Shown: positions 12,185 to 23,724, counted from the first letter of the stretch. The stretch is DNA of 64,000 bases from Diplolepis rosae (GCA_030998225.1 JAPYXD010000714.1:2976001-3040000); one strand, 5' to 3'. Numbers and translations are program-made. The notes: generated from the sequence alone by a model not told the origin.

Positions 12185-12470
12185 GCCAGCTGAGCTCATG
12201 GGCCAGCGTATAGTTGAGGTACCCTGGGTCGTGGTGGCCGCAGATATCATGGGTCCACTCCGCCGTAGTTGTGCCAGGTATGAATATATTCTGGTTTTCC
12301 AGGATTTATTTACCAAGTGGGTGGAGTGTTCCTTCCTTTCGAGTAGCAACGGGTAAAAAGAATGAGTCATCTTTCCGTGAGCTGGTGAACCGGTGAGGAA
12401 CGCTTGAAGTACTTCTCACAGACAATGGCACCGAATTTGTCAACAAGACTGTGTAGGCCCTGGTCAGGGC
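12185..12470 (+). pseudogene. Ty3/gypsy integrase core remnant
   Basis: In one plus-strand frame the sequence reads ADIMGPLRRS then YEYILVFQDLFTKWVE, the start of a gypsy integrase catalytic core with the first catalytic Asp in AADIMGP. After stop codons and a frame change it resumes as LLTDNGTEFVNK, the second Asp motif (L-x-D-N-G-x-E-F). The Glu of the DDE triad is not present. No LTRs or other pol domains are adjacent, so this is an isolated broken fragment. Confidence 0.75.
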
Positions 12471-12714
12471 TGGTCATCCTTTAATGGATGAGGTGTGCGC
12501 GTAGCATTATTATTATTTTTAGTGAATGCACACAGTTGTACGCACGTCAGTTGTCGCAAGCAGGCCATGCCCGCGTAATGCTTTAGTGGTGATACAACAT
12601 AGATTTCGTCAGAGCCATCTGGCGTAAGCTCAAAACCCTAAAAGAAGATAATAGATGACTGTTCAGATCATATTCAAATCATGTTCAAATCATGTTCAGA
12701 TAATTCAGGAAATA

Positions 12715-13082
12715 ATGAAATCGGAATAAACTTTGAGGTTAAATAAAATTATGTAAGTAATTATTATCGAGTAATTATTCGAATCGTATTGATAATCTTG
12801 ATTTTTGTGATTGCAGTTTCCTGATGAGTGCATTCTCACATACATGGAGTTTTAATTGTGTATCGCAGAGTGCTGTGAGGCTAAACACAAATAGAGATGA
12901 TCACTCAAGCGTCCCAAAATTACAAATATATACATTGAAATAATAATACTCCATGTATGTAAGGATGCACTTATCAGAAAACTGCAATCATAAAAAGCAA
13001 GTTTATCAATGCGATTCGAATACTTACTCAATAATAATTACTTAAATAGTTTTATTAAACCTCCAAGTTTATTCCTATCCTT
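12715..13082. mobile_element. fold-back MITE with ~135-bp arms
   Basis: The left arm (about 12717-12853: TAAGTAATTATTATCGAG ... TGATTGCAGTTTCCTGATG ... ACATACATGGAGT) is repeated in inverse at about 12950-13080 with roughly 85-90% identity judged by eye. The spacer is about 95 bp. No ORF. Confidence 0.8.
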
Positions 13083-14320
13083 TAGCATCTTAGCACATTT
13101 TAGTGACCATTAGTGATGCAACTACGGTGTGGTGGTCAGCGGGGTGAGGTTTAAGAAATTATACTTCGGCGCCATCTGGCGTAAGCTCAAAATAGGATCA
13201 AAGTATAGTGGCCGCTATCGCCTATGCTCGCGAACTCGGCCTGGTCGCAAGCGAGAGGAGTGCGGCAAGGGTAACTGGCTTCATCAGTTTTTCGAAGAGA
13301 GGATATGCTGGATAACGACTGATAGAAACCTCCGCGAACTCTTACTTGTTGAGGTTATAATACCTACAAGTAGTGGAGAGGAAAAATTTCGTTTGTCATC
13401 GACATTTCGATGAACAATATTACTATCAACAGAGAAGTGGTGCAAGTCCGGAAACAGTAGTGCTATCTAGTTCCTTTGGATTACGTGTATCGTCGTATTT
13501 ATTCGTGTTCGGTTAATAGTGATTCAATTCTGAAATCGGGACGAACTAACCTATCTTGTTAAAAAGTGCATGCCAAATTCATTTCTCGGGTACTTAGCAA
13601 GATATGTAAGCGGATAATTGATCATACCAATTGGTGGACCAACATCCCTTAATTTTTGGAAAATAAGGAATTCTACACCGAGCTAGCGACATGAGCAGGA
13701 TTCTTGCCATAATGTCAACAATTTCGTATGATCATCAAACGACTGAATCTCTCTCACTTCGACTCTTTAATTCAAGTCAGAATCCGAACCTTTTTGTTGT
13801 ATTGCTATATATCTCTGTTGTTGTGCGATACCTTTCAAACGTCACATATTATTCCTGTATATCACGGATTTTGCATTTGATTATTGGCACTTTTCTTTTA
13901 ATTTTGTGCCATATTTGTATCACATTATATAACCTCACAAAATCTTAACGAATTTAAAATATGGTTCTCTCATTTCATTGCACTGCCGCAGAGAGAAGGA
14001 TGGTGTTATTGGCTGCGACGCCATGAGGCGCGGCCGAGACAACTAATAGCCGTGCTAGTTTCTATATCGTCATTAGAGTCGCCCAATTACATTGCGGATC
14101 CAGTCGCAGCGCCATTTTTATGAAGTATCGTGTAGGAAGACAGAGCTAACTAATATCGCTTTGGATCCAGTCGAAGCGCCATCTTCAGTGTGAACGAAGC
14201 AGTGCTATGCCGTGGAGGACGTGACTACGTTGATGATTTAAGGTCGAACACCAACCCTGCCGATTACGGATTGCTGTGGGTAAACTGTAGGTCGATCACC
14301 GTCATTTTGTGTATCGCACC
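13083..14320. other. unannotated DNA with short repeats
   Basis: GCCATCTGGCGTAAGCTCAAAA occurs at about 12617 and again near 13173, and ATCCAGTCG(C/A)AGCGCCAT at 14099 and 14165. Short open frames (13129-13413; 13691-13948, the latter hydrophobic) have no support. Confidence 0.35.
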
Positions 14321-14327
14321 GGCTAAA

Positions 14328-14474
14328 GGTGCAGTCCCATGTCAGCGTTTTTACGTGGCGTAAAGCAGAAGGTAATGAGAAAGAAATATATACATAGATG
14401 CACCACTTTCTTTCTGTCTCATGATTTTATTCTTCACGCCGCGTGAAAACGCCGGCATGGGACTGCACTCTTAG
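14328..14474. mobile_element. ~145-bp palindromic MITE
   Basis: GTGCAGTCCCATGTCAGCGT at 14331 pairs with the inverse at 14432-14471 (GCCGGCATGGGACTGCAC). Arms are about 42 bp, imperfect, and the loop carries no coding sequence. The target duplication is uncertain. Confidence 0.7.
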
Positions 14475-14574
14475 ACATCGTTGGAGGGAAGCCTCTTGAT
14501 GCGTCACTCTTCTTGGTGGAAAATATAAAGCAAAATCTATCTCAAGATTGAGCTCTGGGCCTCACATTGCTATA

Positions 14575-14960
14575 CAAGATTCTAGGCAAGTTCTGGATGA
14601 GGATGAAAGGTAGTTGACCAGTCCTGAGGACCGTGTCATTACTGACCACAGAGATATTTACAAGTCCTAATTACCAACGAGGATGTCATTGCTGCAGTCA
14701 ACTACCACGTTTGAAACTCTAGGCGTGTTCCGGATGAGGACATAGGAGTACTGCCCAACCTTTATTAAAACCCTTGGTCAGTTTCGAGGGAGTCCGGGAC
14801 CGATAACCATCCTTGGAGATAGCCAGCGCGGATGTTGTTGATGGCGTACGTCAATCTGTCGAGACTTCAGGCTTATTCGGAATGAGGACGGAAGAGTACT
14901 GCCCAACCCTCCCTGAGACACTCGACGTGTTCCGGAATAGGACAGGACAAATATTCGGCT
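14575..14960 (+). repeat. degenerate tandem repeat (GTGTTCCGGATGAGGAC units)
   Basis: The phrase (G/T)GTTCCGGA.(G/T)AGGACA.A.GAGTACTGCCCAACC recurs with decay near 14585, 14725, 14870 and 14927. A 70-aa open frame across the last copies (14813-15025) is repeat-derived and not supported as a gene. Confidence 0.55.
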
Positions 14961-15340
14961 CTGAGCACATAGTGGATTCAGTCCATTATTTGAATAATAA
15001 AGGTCTCGTCTCTGTTTCTAGTTAGAAAGAGACAGAATTAATATAGACAGGGACGGAACACCCATAGTGAAAGAAAGCGACTTTGTACACAAGAAAGAAG
15101 AAACGATTGATTGACATTTCTGTGAATGGCGTATCTTAAAATTTACGATTAAAGGTTTTTGAATCTGCAGTTTTACCTGATTGACACAGCCCATAAAATT
15201 TGAATCGTTTAGATACGTTTCGTGAATTTTTATCTCAATTGTGAAATTACGATTAAAATCAGTAAAACAAATTTTTGCGATTGGAAGAAGCGTAAAACCA
15301 ATTTAAAAAAGTAATGATGTTTATAAACGTTCATCGCAAT

Positions 15341-15810
15341 AAGATCTTGGAAAGGCATGCATTAAACAAAGGTTCGATTCTAGTTCATGCATTCAAGATG
15401 CACGCATTAAATTTTTTTTGAAAATGTACTTATAAAATTATTGGAAAGTATGTTTGTGAACTATTAGAGTGATGGTATGGTTATGGATAATTAATAATGA
15501 GTCGAAGTAACTCATAAATTTGAAATAAGTTTCGTATTCATGTCAAACCGAATCCTTCCTAGTGAGTACTTGGTTCCACGAGTCAACGACAGCAAATAGA
15601 ATGGAAGTAAAAGAAGCTGTTACAATATCATTATAGAATCTTAATTCACAGAACATGGTCTATTGATTCAATATCGTAAACTCCCTGGGTAAGAGTGTCA
15701 CTGTGGAGAGACCGTCGGTTACTTTTACGCATTCATGCAAACTTCATATGTGCGAATGCGTGCACGTGCGTGTTTTCAGAATATGTTTTTACAATAAACT
15801 AAATACATTT
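15341..15810 (+). repeat. dispersed repeat, copy 1
   Basis: TCGCAATAAGATCTTGGAAA through GTAAACTCCCTGGGTAAGAG to ACAATAAACTAAATACATT matches 21221-21590 in the same orientation with about 90% identity by eye. Copy 1 carries extra sequence near 15470-15560. No ORF. Family unknown. Confidence 0.8.
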
Positions 15811-16107
15811 TTGTTAAACCCGAACCCGCACCACCACTAACCCGGACTCCTCCCAACGTCCAAACAAAAGCACAACTAAAAACTCTAAGGACTCGAAACC
15901 AATCGAATCCCCAAAACACAACCAAATTTGAACCACAGTCACCACACCTCAACACAACCACCAGAAAACAAACCGTGAGAAAAACAAACAAAAAAGGAGG
16001 TAAGAAAAAAGAAGGCAACCTTTCAAAACCCCTTCCTTCTTTTTCTTTCGTCCTTTTTTGTTTTTATCACCCACCATCATTTACATAAACAAAACTTCAA
16101 ACCTTCG

Positions 16108-16150
16108 CTGACGTTTCGGTGCTCATCCAGCACCCTTTTCAGAGCTATAA
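16108..16150 (-). ncRNA. hammerhead-ribozyme-like motif, core mutated
   Basis: On the minus strand: AGCT, CTGAAAA, an extra G, stem GGTGC...GCACC, GAAA, CGTC, AGC. This follows hammerhead order with CTGANGA changed to CTGAAAA, so cleavage is not expected. Related motifs lie at 19692-19731 and 55408-55455. Such motifs are known in Penelope-like retroelements. Confidence 0.4.
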
Positions 16151-16278
16151 GACTATAAAAATAATTATTTAAATAAATGTGTGTCTCCTATCACCCTCCA
16201 TGGGGACGCAGACCCTCCCCCACGGAACGCCAACAGGAAACTGAAATAAGACCCATGCATCCCTCCCTTCCAAGCACC

Positions 16279-16440
16279 CAGTGTTCGCAGAACGTGGACG
16301 TAAACGGCCCTCACCATGGACCCTACCAGCTCATGGCTTTTTCCTCGCTCCACTGCCATAGGTTCGTTGAATGAGGAAGACACAATGAGCTCGAAGCATC
16401 TATGGTGGGGGCCGTTTACGTCCACGTTCTGCGAACACTG
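16279..16440 (-). mobile_element. 162-bp hAT MITE, copy 2
   Basis: Same family and same length as 11293-11454, inserted in the opposite orientation (interior reads as the reverse complement). Flanks CAAGCACC (16271-16278) and CAAGCGCC (16441-16448) form an 8-bp target duplication with one mismatch. Confidence 0.88.
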
Positions 16441-16726
16441 CAAGCGCCTGAAAGACCCCAAGGGTCATTCAATAAATTAAAAAATTTTTCGCAGAATCTA
16501 GAAACCTCAAGGATATTTACTTTGTAACATTGTCTTTAAAGATAACTTATCATGCTGTCATAACATCTATTGTACTTAACAAAATCTGGTTTTAAATTTA
16601 TAGAATATGTTCCCTCTCTTTTTATATATAACATTTCCATAAATTCTCTTTTTCCCTTATTACTTTCAGAGTGTAAAATCTCTACATTGTTCCAGTCAAA
16701 GTGATGTTTTTGATTGGCCTAAGAAA

Positions 16727-16922
16727 GAGTCGGTTTCATTTCTACACAAAATTTTTTTTACAGAAAGTGTTTTTTACAGAAAATACAGATTTAATTTAAT
16801 CGGAACCAAAATTCGGAAGATATTTTCCGATTCTGGTTTTTAATTTAATCAGATGATTATATTTACTGTAAAAAACACTTTCTGTAGAAAAAATTTTGTG
16901 TATATGGTAAATGAAACCGACT
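16727..16922. mobile_element. ~195-bp near-complete palindrome (fold-back element)
   Basis: The sequence is its own inverse around about 16822: CAAAATTTTTTTTACAGAAA on the left and TTTCTGTAGAAAAAATTTTG on the right, continuing into AATTTAATCGG/CCGATTCTGG...AATTTAATC at the centre. Confidence 0.75.
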
Positions 16923-16924
16923 CC

Positions 16925-18890
16925 TAAGAAAGGCCTGGTGCCCGCGGAATAACTATTTGTCGAGCTAGTAAGAAAAGTGGTATGACTCTTCGCTTGACGT
17001 TTTAAAACAAGTCCAAGACATAATACCCAAGTGTGCATTGCATGAGACAGGGAAGATTGGAGCGTCACAGTATTCAGCTTCAGAATTGACTTCCTTTGGT
17101 TTCAGTTGACTTCTACTCGTTTTATATAAGATTTCATAAACGGGAATTGGTTGTTGTGAAGAATAAGAAAAAAATTCGCTTCCTCTTTATTACTTATTAC
17201 TTTTCTTCCACCAGTGTTTTTTCAAAATTCATGTCACGCTCATCACGTTGTAAGTGCATGTTTATCGGTGCTGACATTTGGTAAAACATTAATATTACGA
17301 ATACCTTCTTAAAATGAACATCACACTCGCTGCTCTGACTGTGGTATGCTCATGAATAATGCTTGAGCAATTCAGTGACCTTCCTTATATAGAGCTTAGA
17401 AAACAAAAGGCACTAGAATACTAAGAACAATAAAAAATCTATATTGCTGTCATCTGTTCCTCGGTATAATTCAGGATGCTATCTGATATAAATCTCAGAA
17501 AAAAATTGACTCTGTACCTATTAGGTAAGTAGAATAATTGAAAGTCTACATTTTGTTCTTCATATTATAATCAGATGTAATTGAACAAAATAAATAATGA
17601 CCACACAAATGCAATTTCAAGACCGAAACAATTTCATCACAGCAGACATTGGTCACCGTGTTGGATAGTTACATAACGCTGACTCGTCAATATATTGCCT
17701 AAAGGTCAAAACAACATTGATATAGACGCGAGCCGAAAAAATTGTGATCACAAAAAATTTTAATGTTAACCAAATACTTTCAAAAAAAAATGGAAACGCA
17801 TAGAATTTGTGAGAAAATATGTACAAAATGAAAATGGATGAATTCTATTCGTTCGTTCTCCTGCAAGTAAATTCCACCCATACTCAGAATTACGCTTGTT
17901 TCATCACAAATATAATTTTTTTTACTGTTCTTCAACAAATTTCAACATATATGTCATATGACCGATCAGAAACAATCCTGACCGTCATTTGGAATTAAAT
18001 AAATGTCAAAATCTGACCGTCACTGACCCTCACATGACGGTCAAAATAACCATGACGTCAGAAAATATGCTCTGACTAGTAATTTCGCATCACTGTAAAC
18101 GCTAGGACGAGTCTTATCCTTTCGTATGGCATGGCTGGTGTACTTTCTTGAGAGAAAAGACGCGCTACTGCCGCGATAGGGCTTTACTAACTACTAAGCG
18201 CAACTGCTGTCCCTGTATGGGGCTATTAGAAGCCGAATACCATACGAAAGCAGCACCAGTTGTCCCTTAGTTTGGCAAGTCTGCTGTGCCAAAATCAGTA
18301 TAACAGTTGTCTTGAGCCATGTGTACAGATTCTGTGCTATAAGTGGCGCGTCTACTGCGCAGAAATTCTTTTCGTGAAGGATGATCGTAGAGGATGACCT
18401 CTATTTTAACTGACAGCTGTAACTAAAAAAACTTTATTCTCAACAAAATAAGATCTGTTACCTAAAATAATTAAATATTATTATAATAAACTTTGTGCAG
18501 CTTTTCCTAAAAATCACGAATACCCATATATTTATAGAATGCAATATTTGACTTACGAAACTTCTGGTGTGCGCCTTACATTTTTTAAGATTATGACGTA
18601 AATTTATTTTTATTCAATTTTTAGGGATCATTTTCACGGTATCAATATGATTTGAAGCATTACTGAAAATACATGTATTAAATATTATTTTAAAGCCCAA
18701 TTAAGTTTATTTGATTATGAATGAAACAGATTTCTTTCTTAGACCCTTGGCATGCATATAACTTAATTTTTTCTAGATGGTGCAATACATTTTTCAGTAC
18801 AATTATAGAGAGGATTTTGCATTTGATTATTAAATATGAACTGATTTGTTATTTATGATTTAATTTGAGAAAATTGAACAGGTTGATAAT
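16925..18890. other. unannotated DNA, probably intron 5' of the EF-hand exon
   Basis: No exon recognised upstream of 18906. Around 17960-18060 the phrase TGACCGTCA is repeated. By position this is likely host intron, since the exon at 18906 begins with a splice acceptor. Inference only. Confidence 0.4.
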
Positions 18891-18905
18891 CCTTTTATCT
18901 TACAG

Positions 18906-19184
18906 GACCTTCTGGTAACTCTTTCTACACTTCTACGTGGAAGTGTCTATGAAAAATTGAGGTGGACATTCAAGTTATACGATTTTAATGGTGACGGTTG
19001 CATATCTAGGACTGAACTGGGCGAGGTGGTTACAGCGGTTCACGAATTAATGGGTCGAAAATATCAACAACAAGCTGAAGAAGAACGGAAAGCAAAGGAA
19101 CAGTTGGACAGAGTATTCCGGAAGTTAGACCTCAATGAAGATGGTGTTATTACCATTGAGGAATTCATTGAAAGCTGTCTCAAA
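18906..19184 (+). CDS. KChIP: KChIP-like calcium sensor, internal exon (EF-hands 3-4)
   Basis: A single 93-codon exon, bounded by a TTTATCTTACAG acceptor and a GTATGT donor, both phase 0. It encodes DLLVTLSTLLRGSVYEKLRW, then EF-hand 3 with loop DFNGDGCISRTE, a charged helix rich in Glu/Lys, and EF-hand 4 with loop DLNEDGVITIEE, ending FIESCLK. Both loops keep all calcium-coordinating positions (D1, D/N3, D5, E12). The order LxxLLRG, LYDFNxDGCI and VxTIEEFIESC is characteristic of Kv channel-interacting proteins (insect CG5890 type), which bind Kv4 channels at the membrane and in the cytosol. Frequenin or neurocalcin are less likely. Upstream and downstream exons are not visible. This is the only clear host gene piece here. 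Confidence 0.9.
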
Positions 19185-19185
19185 G

Positions 19186-19560
19186 TATGTTTCACTTACC
19201 ATTCATTATTCATTGAATTTTTAGTTCAAATGCTTACATATTACAGATAATATTCTGAATAAATTAGACAAAACAATTAGAACGTAAGTGATGTTTAGAA
19301 CACACAATCAAAAAAATAGCTCTGATGGAGAATTCATTGAATCTGTGGTGACGGTTAGTTTTATTATTTGGCACAAAAATACGGAATTTGGTATTTCAAA
19401 ATCAATTCTAATATGTTTTAGAGCATTTTTCATTAAGTTGTATTTTTGATACACATTCAAACCCGGATTTTAAATATGGACCGGTCTCAAAATGAAGCAA
19501 AACCTGATGTACTAAGAAAAAAATGATATTTAGATGAAAATTTAAGAGAAATTTTTTTTT
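19186..19560. other. intronic AT-rich DNA
   Basis: Follows the EF-hand exon's donor. Nothing recognised apart from A/T runs. Confidence 0.4.
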
Positions 19561-19561
19561 T

Positions 19562-19840
19562 CGTTCTCGATAAATGTTTTGGTGCTCTTCCAGTAACCTT
19601 CTCAAAGCTAAAAAAATTTTTAATTTGTTTATTGTTCAATATTACTAACTAACTAAATGTTGAATAATTAACAAAATTGAAATTTTTTTAGCTTTGAGGA
19701 GGGTACTGGAACAGTACCAAAACGTCGGCAAGTTAATTCTTATCTAGATGTTTGTGGATAATAAAGACAAAAAAAGATGAAAGAAAAAAAAAGAAGGAAG
19801 GAGTTTTGGAAGGTTGCCTTCTTTTTTCTTTCTTCCTTTT
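19562..19840. mobile_element. inverted element with hammerhead-like ends
   Basis: GGTGCTCTTCCAGTAACCTTCTCAAAGC at about 19580 is the inverse of GCTTTGAGGAGGGTACTGGAACAGTACC at 19691, separated by about 80 bp. The same arm, with the flanking pyrimidine/purine blocks (CTTCCTTTTTTG / GAAAAAGAAGGAAGG), occurs at 15990-16150, so both loci belong to one repeat family. The right arm (19692-19731) holds a hammerhead-like fold with core substitutions (TTGAGGA, AAAA). Confidence 0.5.
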
Positions 19841-19849
19841 TTGTTGATT

Positions 19850-20390
19850 TTCCATAATTGTTGATCCTAGGAAATTTGTTGGCCCAAATTTGGTCGTTTT
19901 TTGTATTTTGAAAGTTTGAACGGTTTCGAATTCTTGAAATTTTGAACTGTGAACTACAGTTCCCCAAAGACGCCCACGCCCGGTTTTGCCGTGCGCCGAT
20001 CTAAAACTTTAAGCGCGTTTTTCTTGAAACCGTGTTTTTCAAGTTGGTGTGGAAAAAACGCGTGTAAAACAATTTTATTTTTCGAAGTCCGTGATTTTAG
20101 TGATTTTAAAAAATTTGCGAAACCCTTACGTCAGTACCTCGGCAACTAGATTACGAATGACGAAATACTTTCATTTTGAACAACCGATGCATGCCATATC
20201 TTGAACACCGTTTGGTACTATCATTTTGAGGAGGTCCCATTTCAGCCTCTATCAGAGAGACATCAATTTGATTACGTTATTGGAAAAATTTATGTAGAAT
20301 ATTGAATGGTGTACAGACAAAATATTCTAAGCATCATTAGAAAATCTTAAGTAGATGAAAAATTTTTCTGTGAAAAAAGGAACGCTTGGA
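19850..20390. other. unannotated DNA
   Basis: A 66-aa frame at 19949 has no known similarity. No structured repeat. Confidence 0.35.
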
Positions 20391-20391
20391 C

Positions 20392-20472
20392 TCTGCTGGG
20401 TATCGAGCCCAGGACCTTTCGATTGCCGGTCGAATGCTCTATCATCTGAGCTATGGAGGTTCACAAAACTTT
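20392..20472 (-). repeat. tRNA-derived SINE or tRNA pseudogene
   Basis: On the minus strand there is an A-box-like TAGCTCAGATGATAGAGC with an intact D stem (GCTC/GAGC), a 5-bp anticodon stem TTCGA/TCGAA around CCGGCAA (GGC in anticodon position), and a T arm CTGGG/CCCAG whose B box reads GGGCTCGATACC. The acceptor ends do not pair, position 33 is C, and the T loop lacks TTC. Hence a tRNA-like SINE head or a pseudogene rather than a working tRNA-Ala. Confidence 0.6.
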
Positions 20473-20810
20473 TCTCCCAAAATCTATTTACGCCAATTTG
20501 GCCATGGATATATCATGAACTATATACAAATTTTCCCAAATAATTTCAGTCGATTATGTCGATAGTTAGAAATAAATAATTAGAAACAAATATAAGAATA
20601 AATAGAGACAATAGGTCCAAAAATAAAGTTCAAAAAATCTTCTGCAACTGAATATTATACCGAACATTAACTAATGACAAAATGTATAAATACATTTGTA
20701 AACAGAAGTAAAAAATAAGATTATGTTTACTTTTTATAAAAGTGTTGAAGAGTTTATTACACTTTCCACACTATTCTACGTATATCACGTAAATAGTGCA
20801 ATATATATTA
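20473..20810. other. unannotated AT-rich DNA
   Basis: Possibly the body of the tRNA-headed repeat. No poly-A tail or tandem tail is clear. Confidence 0.3.
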
Positions 20811-20816
20811 AAGTCA

Positions 20817-20847
20817 TAAAGTTACGCGTAACTTTATACCCTGGATG
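20817..20847 (+). mobile_element. right terminus of a hAT element related to the one at 23874
   Basis: AAGTTACGCGTAACTTTATACCCTG is, with small changes, the inverse of the left terminus at 23874 (CAGGGTTGCAAAGTTACGCG). Both share the 16-bp perfect palindrome AAGTTACGCGTAACTT. The two ends face outward relative to each other, so they belong to two copies, not to one element. Confidence 0.55.
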
Positions 20848-21220
20848 GTGGCGAACCCCAACATAAATAGCTAAGCATGTTTGATATGCTATATGATAGC
20901 GTTGCCCACTCATTAGCTGTCGTTATGATAAAATTTATCAGGTAGACATCCTGTCGCACACTATTTTTAAACTCCCAGCTTTCTCTATTTTCTGCGCGCC
21001 TGAATCCCAAGCCTTGAATTTCCGCGAATTTAGGGCTTTCCCAAGTAGGCCGTAGAAGAGGATATCAAAGTTAGCTGAACCCATTTTTTATTTTTTATTT
21101 GCGATATTGCTGAAGAAGTTTGAAGTTCATGAAATGGAGTTGATAAAAACAATGAGAAATTTTTCCTATCATAATTTTCTAGCCTTTTTTATATATCAGT
21201 GGTTACTCTTTGAAAAGTTT

Positions 21221-21590
21221 ATCGCAATAAGATCTTGGAACGGCATGCATGAAACGGAGGTCCGATTCCAGTTCACGCATTCAAGATGCACGCATTAAAT
21301 TTTGTTTGAGAATGTACTTATAAAATTATCAGAAAGTATGTTTGTGAACTATAAGAGTTCCACGAGTCAACGACAACAACTGGATGGGAAGTAAAATTAT
21401 CTGTTATTATTATAGAATCTTAATGCACAGAACATGTTCTATTGATTCAATATCGTAAACTCTCTGCGTAAGAGTGTCTCTGTGGAGAGACCGTTGGTTA
21501 CTTTTTCGCATGCATGCAAACTTCATAAGTGCGAATACGTGCGCGTGCGTATTTCCACAATAAATTTTTACAATTAACTAAATACATTGT
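21221..21590 (+). repeat. dispersed repeat, copy 2
   Basis: Matches 15341-15810 in direct orientation from TCGCAATAAGATCTTGGAAC to ACAATTAACTAAATACATT. Lacks the internal block near 15470-15560. Confidence 0.8.
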
Positions 21591-21654
21591 ATTAAAAAAA
21601 AATGAATCTTCTTCCAAATATCTAATAAAGGAATAAAATTCGTAAACTCCTTTT

Positions 21655-22135
21655 AAGCAAACCATTTCTTATTTTAACGTTTATTTTTATCTCACATATT
21701 TTGGTTAAAGAATTGAATTTTCGATTTTCAATAGTATTTTTTTAGACCAAAACATAAAATATATTGTACATTTTGTCAAAAAATGTCCTACTGAGAATTT
21801 GTACACCAAATAATTTTCCATCCTAACGTTTTTTTCGTATGTCACATATTTTGGTTAAATAATGGAATTTTCGAATTTTAATCGTATTTTTTAAAATTAA
21901 AATCAAAAATATACGTCTTATCAGAAACTAAATCAGACAAAAATTGTAGATCTTATTGAAACGAACAATTTTGCAAAATTACATTTTTTTCATATTTCAC
22001 GTATTATTGTTGAAAAATTGAATTATGGATTTTCAGTGGTTTTTTTTTTTTAATCGGAAAGAAAAATATACATCTTATGAAAAATGTTTGCACTTGAAAC
22101 GTGTAGGTCTTTATGTAGTAAAAAATTTTGTACGA
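21655..22135 (+). repeat. three ~155-bp tandem units
   Basis: Each unit has TTTT(T/A)TC.TA.(T/G)TCACATATTTTGGTTAAA.AAT.GAATTTTCGA.TTT, then AATCGTATTTTTT, then AAAATATAC.TCTTAT. Units begin near 21660, 21820 and 21985. The flank at 22270-22300 carries a (GACA)n-type tract (AGACAGACAGACATACAGAC) that often accompanies such insect repeats. Confidence 0.6.
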
Positions 22136-22299
22136 TAACCAGTATTGGAGTTTTGAATTTTTCTAAAATCTTATTTTCACAATTACTTTTATTTTTTATG
22201 GCTGTGATAAAGTATGCCAAAGCTGAATTCAATCCGATTAATCTATCGAGAGTTATCGAGTATACGACCTAGAGACAGACAGACAGACATACAGACACT

Positions 22300-22940
22300 T
22301 TCGCAAAAACCGTTTTTTATGACTCAGGGGGCGTCAAAACGTAAACATTTGATGAAAATTTCGAAAGTCATTTTTCACATAAAACAAAAACCTTATATGA
22401 CGAGAATGTAAAAAATACCACCTAAAAGGGGTTTTGCTGTTATACCAGAATTTGCTTAGCTATCTATTATGAATTGCAAAATTTCTACGTGAAAAGCAGT
22501 CTAAAAATCAGTATGTATTTAGGTCCTTATTATATTTTGTAAATATTGTATAATGAGCTGATTGAATTAAATGTTGAATGGATTTTATGGTTAAATCTGT
22601 TTCAATAAAGAACGCTTTTCATAATCAATCTTACGATTGGACCAAATTCTACACTACAATTTATTTCAAACAACGGGATTAATATTTGTGATATTTCAGC
22701 GCCATGCTTGGTGCTGTACTATCGTGTTCAAACTACATGTTTCTAATGATTTCTCCAACTATTGCGATTATTGTAGCGGAAATTCGATTTCTGAGTATAT
22801 TCTCATGTTTGCTTGGATTTAAATCTCTTTTGTTATGATCTGTCATCTAGTTTACCTAGCCAAAAACTCAACTTTTGCAAATGTACTTATTAGGATTTAT
22901 TCTTTATCATCCATTGGGGATTTGTAACAAACCAATATAG
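22300..22940. other. unannotated DNA
   Basis: No gene or repeat recognised. Short frames (22214-22411, 22637-22822) are unsupported. Confidence 0.4.
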
Positions 22941-22949
22941 ACTGTTATG

Positions 22950-23724
22950 TAGTGGTGGGAAAAGTATCGATAAATATCGATACATATCGATTATCCATCG
23001 TATCAACGATAATCGATACATTTTTCTCTTAACGATATATATCGATAATTTGTTGCATTTGGTGGTAGGGTGTACTTTGGACCGTATATCGATTCTCCAA
23101 AGCATTAATTCTCCCAGGCGCAGTGAATTTCACGTTGGAAATCCTAAGAATTTTTAGGCGCGCATTATAATTCACAAGAATGGCGCCTAAAAATTCTTAG
23201 GATTTCAACGGCAGGAAATACTATCAATAAAAGGTCGCGTTTGTCGCCAAACCTAGCCGAACAACTGGTTTTCCTGAGGCAAAATTTTGAATTTCTCAAA
23301 ATGCAAATCCCTGGTTAAACCTGAACAATATATATTGAACATTTAAATAAATATATTTTATAGTATTTCTTGTGTTTTAATCTTCCTTTATTTTTCAAGT
23401 AAATTTAATTTGCGAAACTTTGAAGTAAGTTCAGCTTAGTATTCCCCATATTATTTTTATTGTTTATTATAAATAAATAATGGCATTTCAACTAATAAAA
23501 ATAATATTTTTCAGCATTCTAAACCGCGCGCTAATAGCAACCATTCAGATACGGCCTGCAACGTATGCACAGTTGAGTAAAAGGGGCACGAATTAGGAGC
23601 ACTGGGTCAGGTTAGGATGGCAAAGAGAGGGGGAAGTTATCGGTAAATATCGATATTATCGATACTTTTTCCAAAAATATCGATATTAATCGATACGCGA
23701 TTTGGTCGATATTTCCCATCACTA
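22950..23724. mobile_element. 775-bp non-autonomous hAT element with 8-bp target duplication
   Basis: Termini TAGTGGTGGGAA and TTCCCATCACTA are inverted with one mismatch. Flanking CTGTTATG at 22942-22949 and 23725-23732 is a perfect 8-bp duplication. Both subterminal regions are packed with ATCGATA words (about ten on the left, seven on the right), the likely transposase binding sites. The interior has no transposase. A short inverted repeat (CCTAAGAATTTTTAGGCGC) lies at 23140-23200. Confidence 0.88.

Noticed and set aside
20392..20472. Functional tRNA-Ala(GGC)
   Set aside because: Acceptor ends do not pair, position 33 is not T, T-loop lacks TTC, and GGC is rare for eukaryotic tRNA-Ala.
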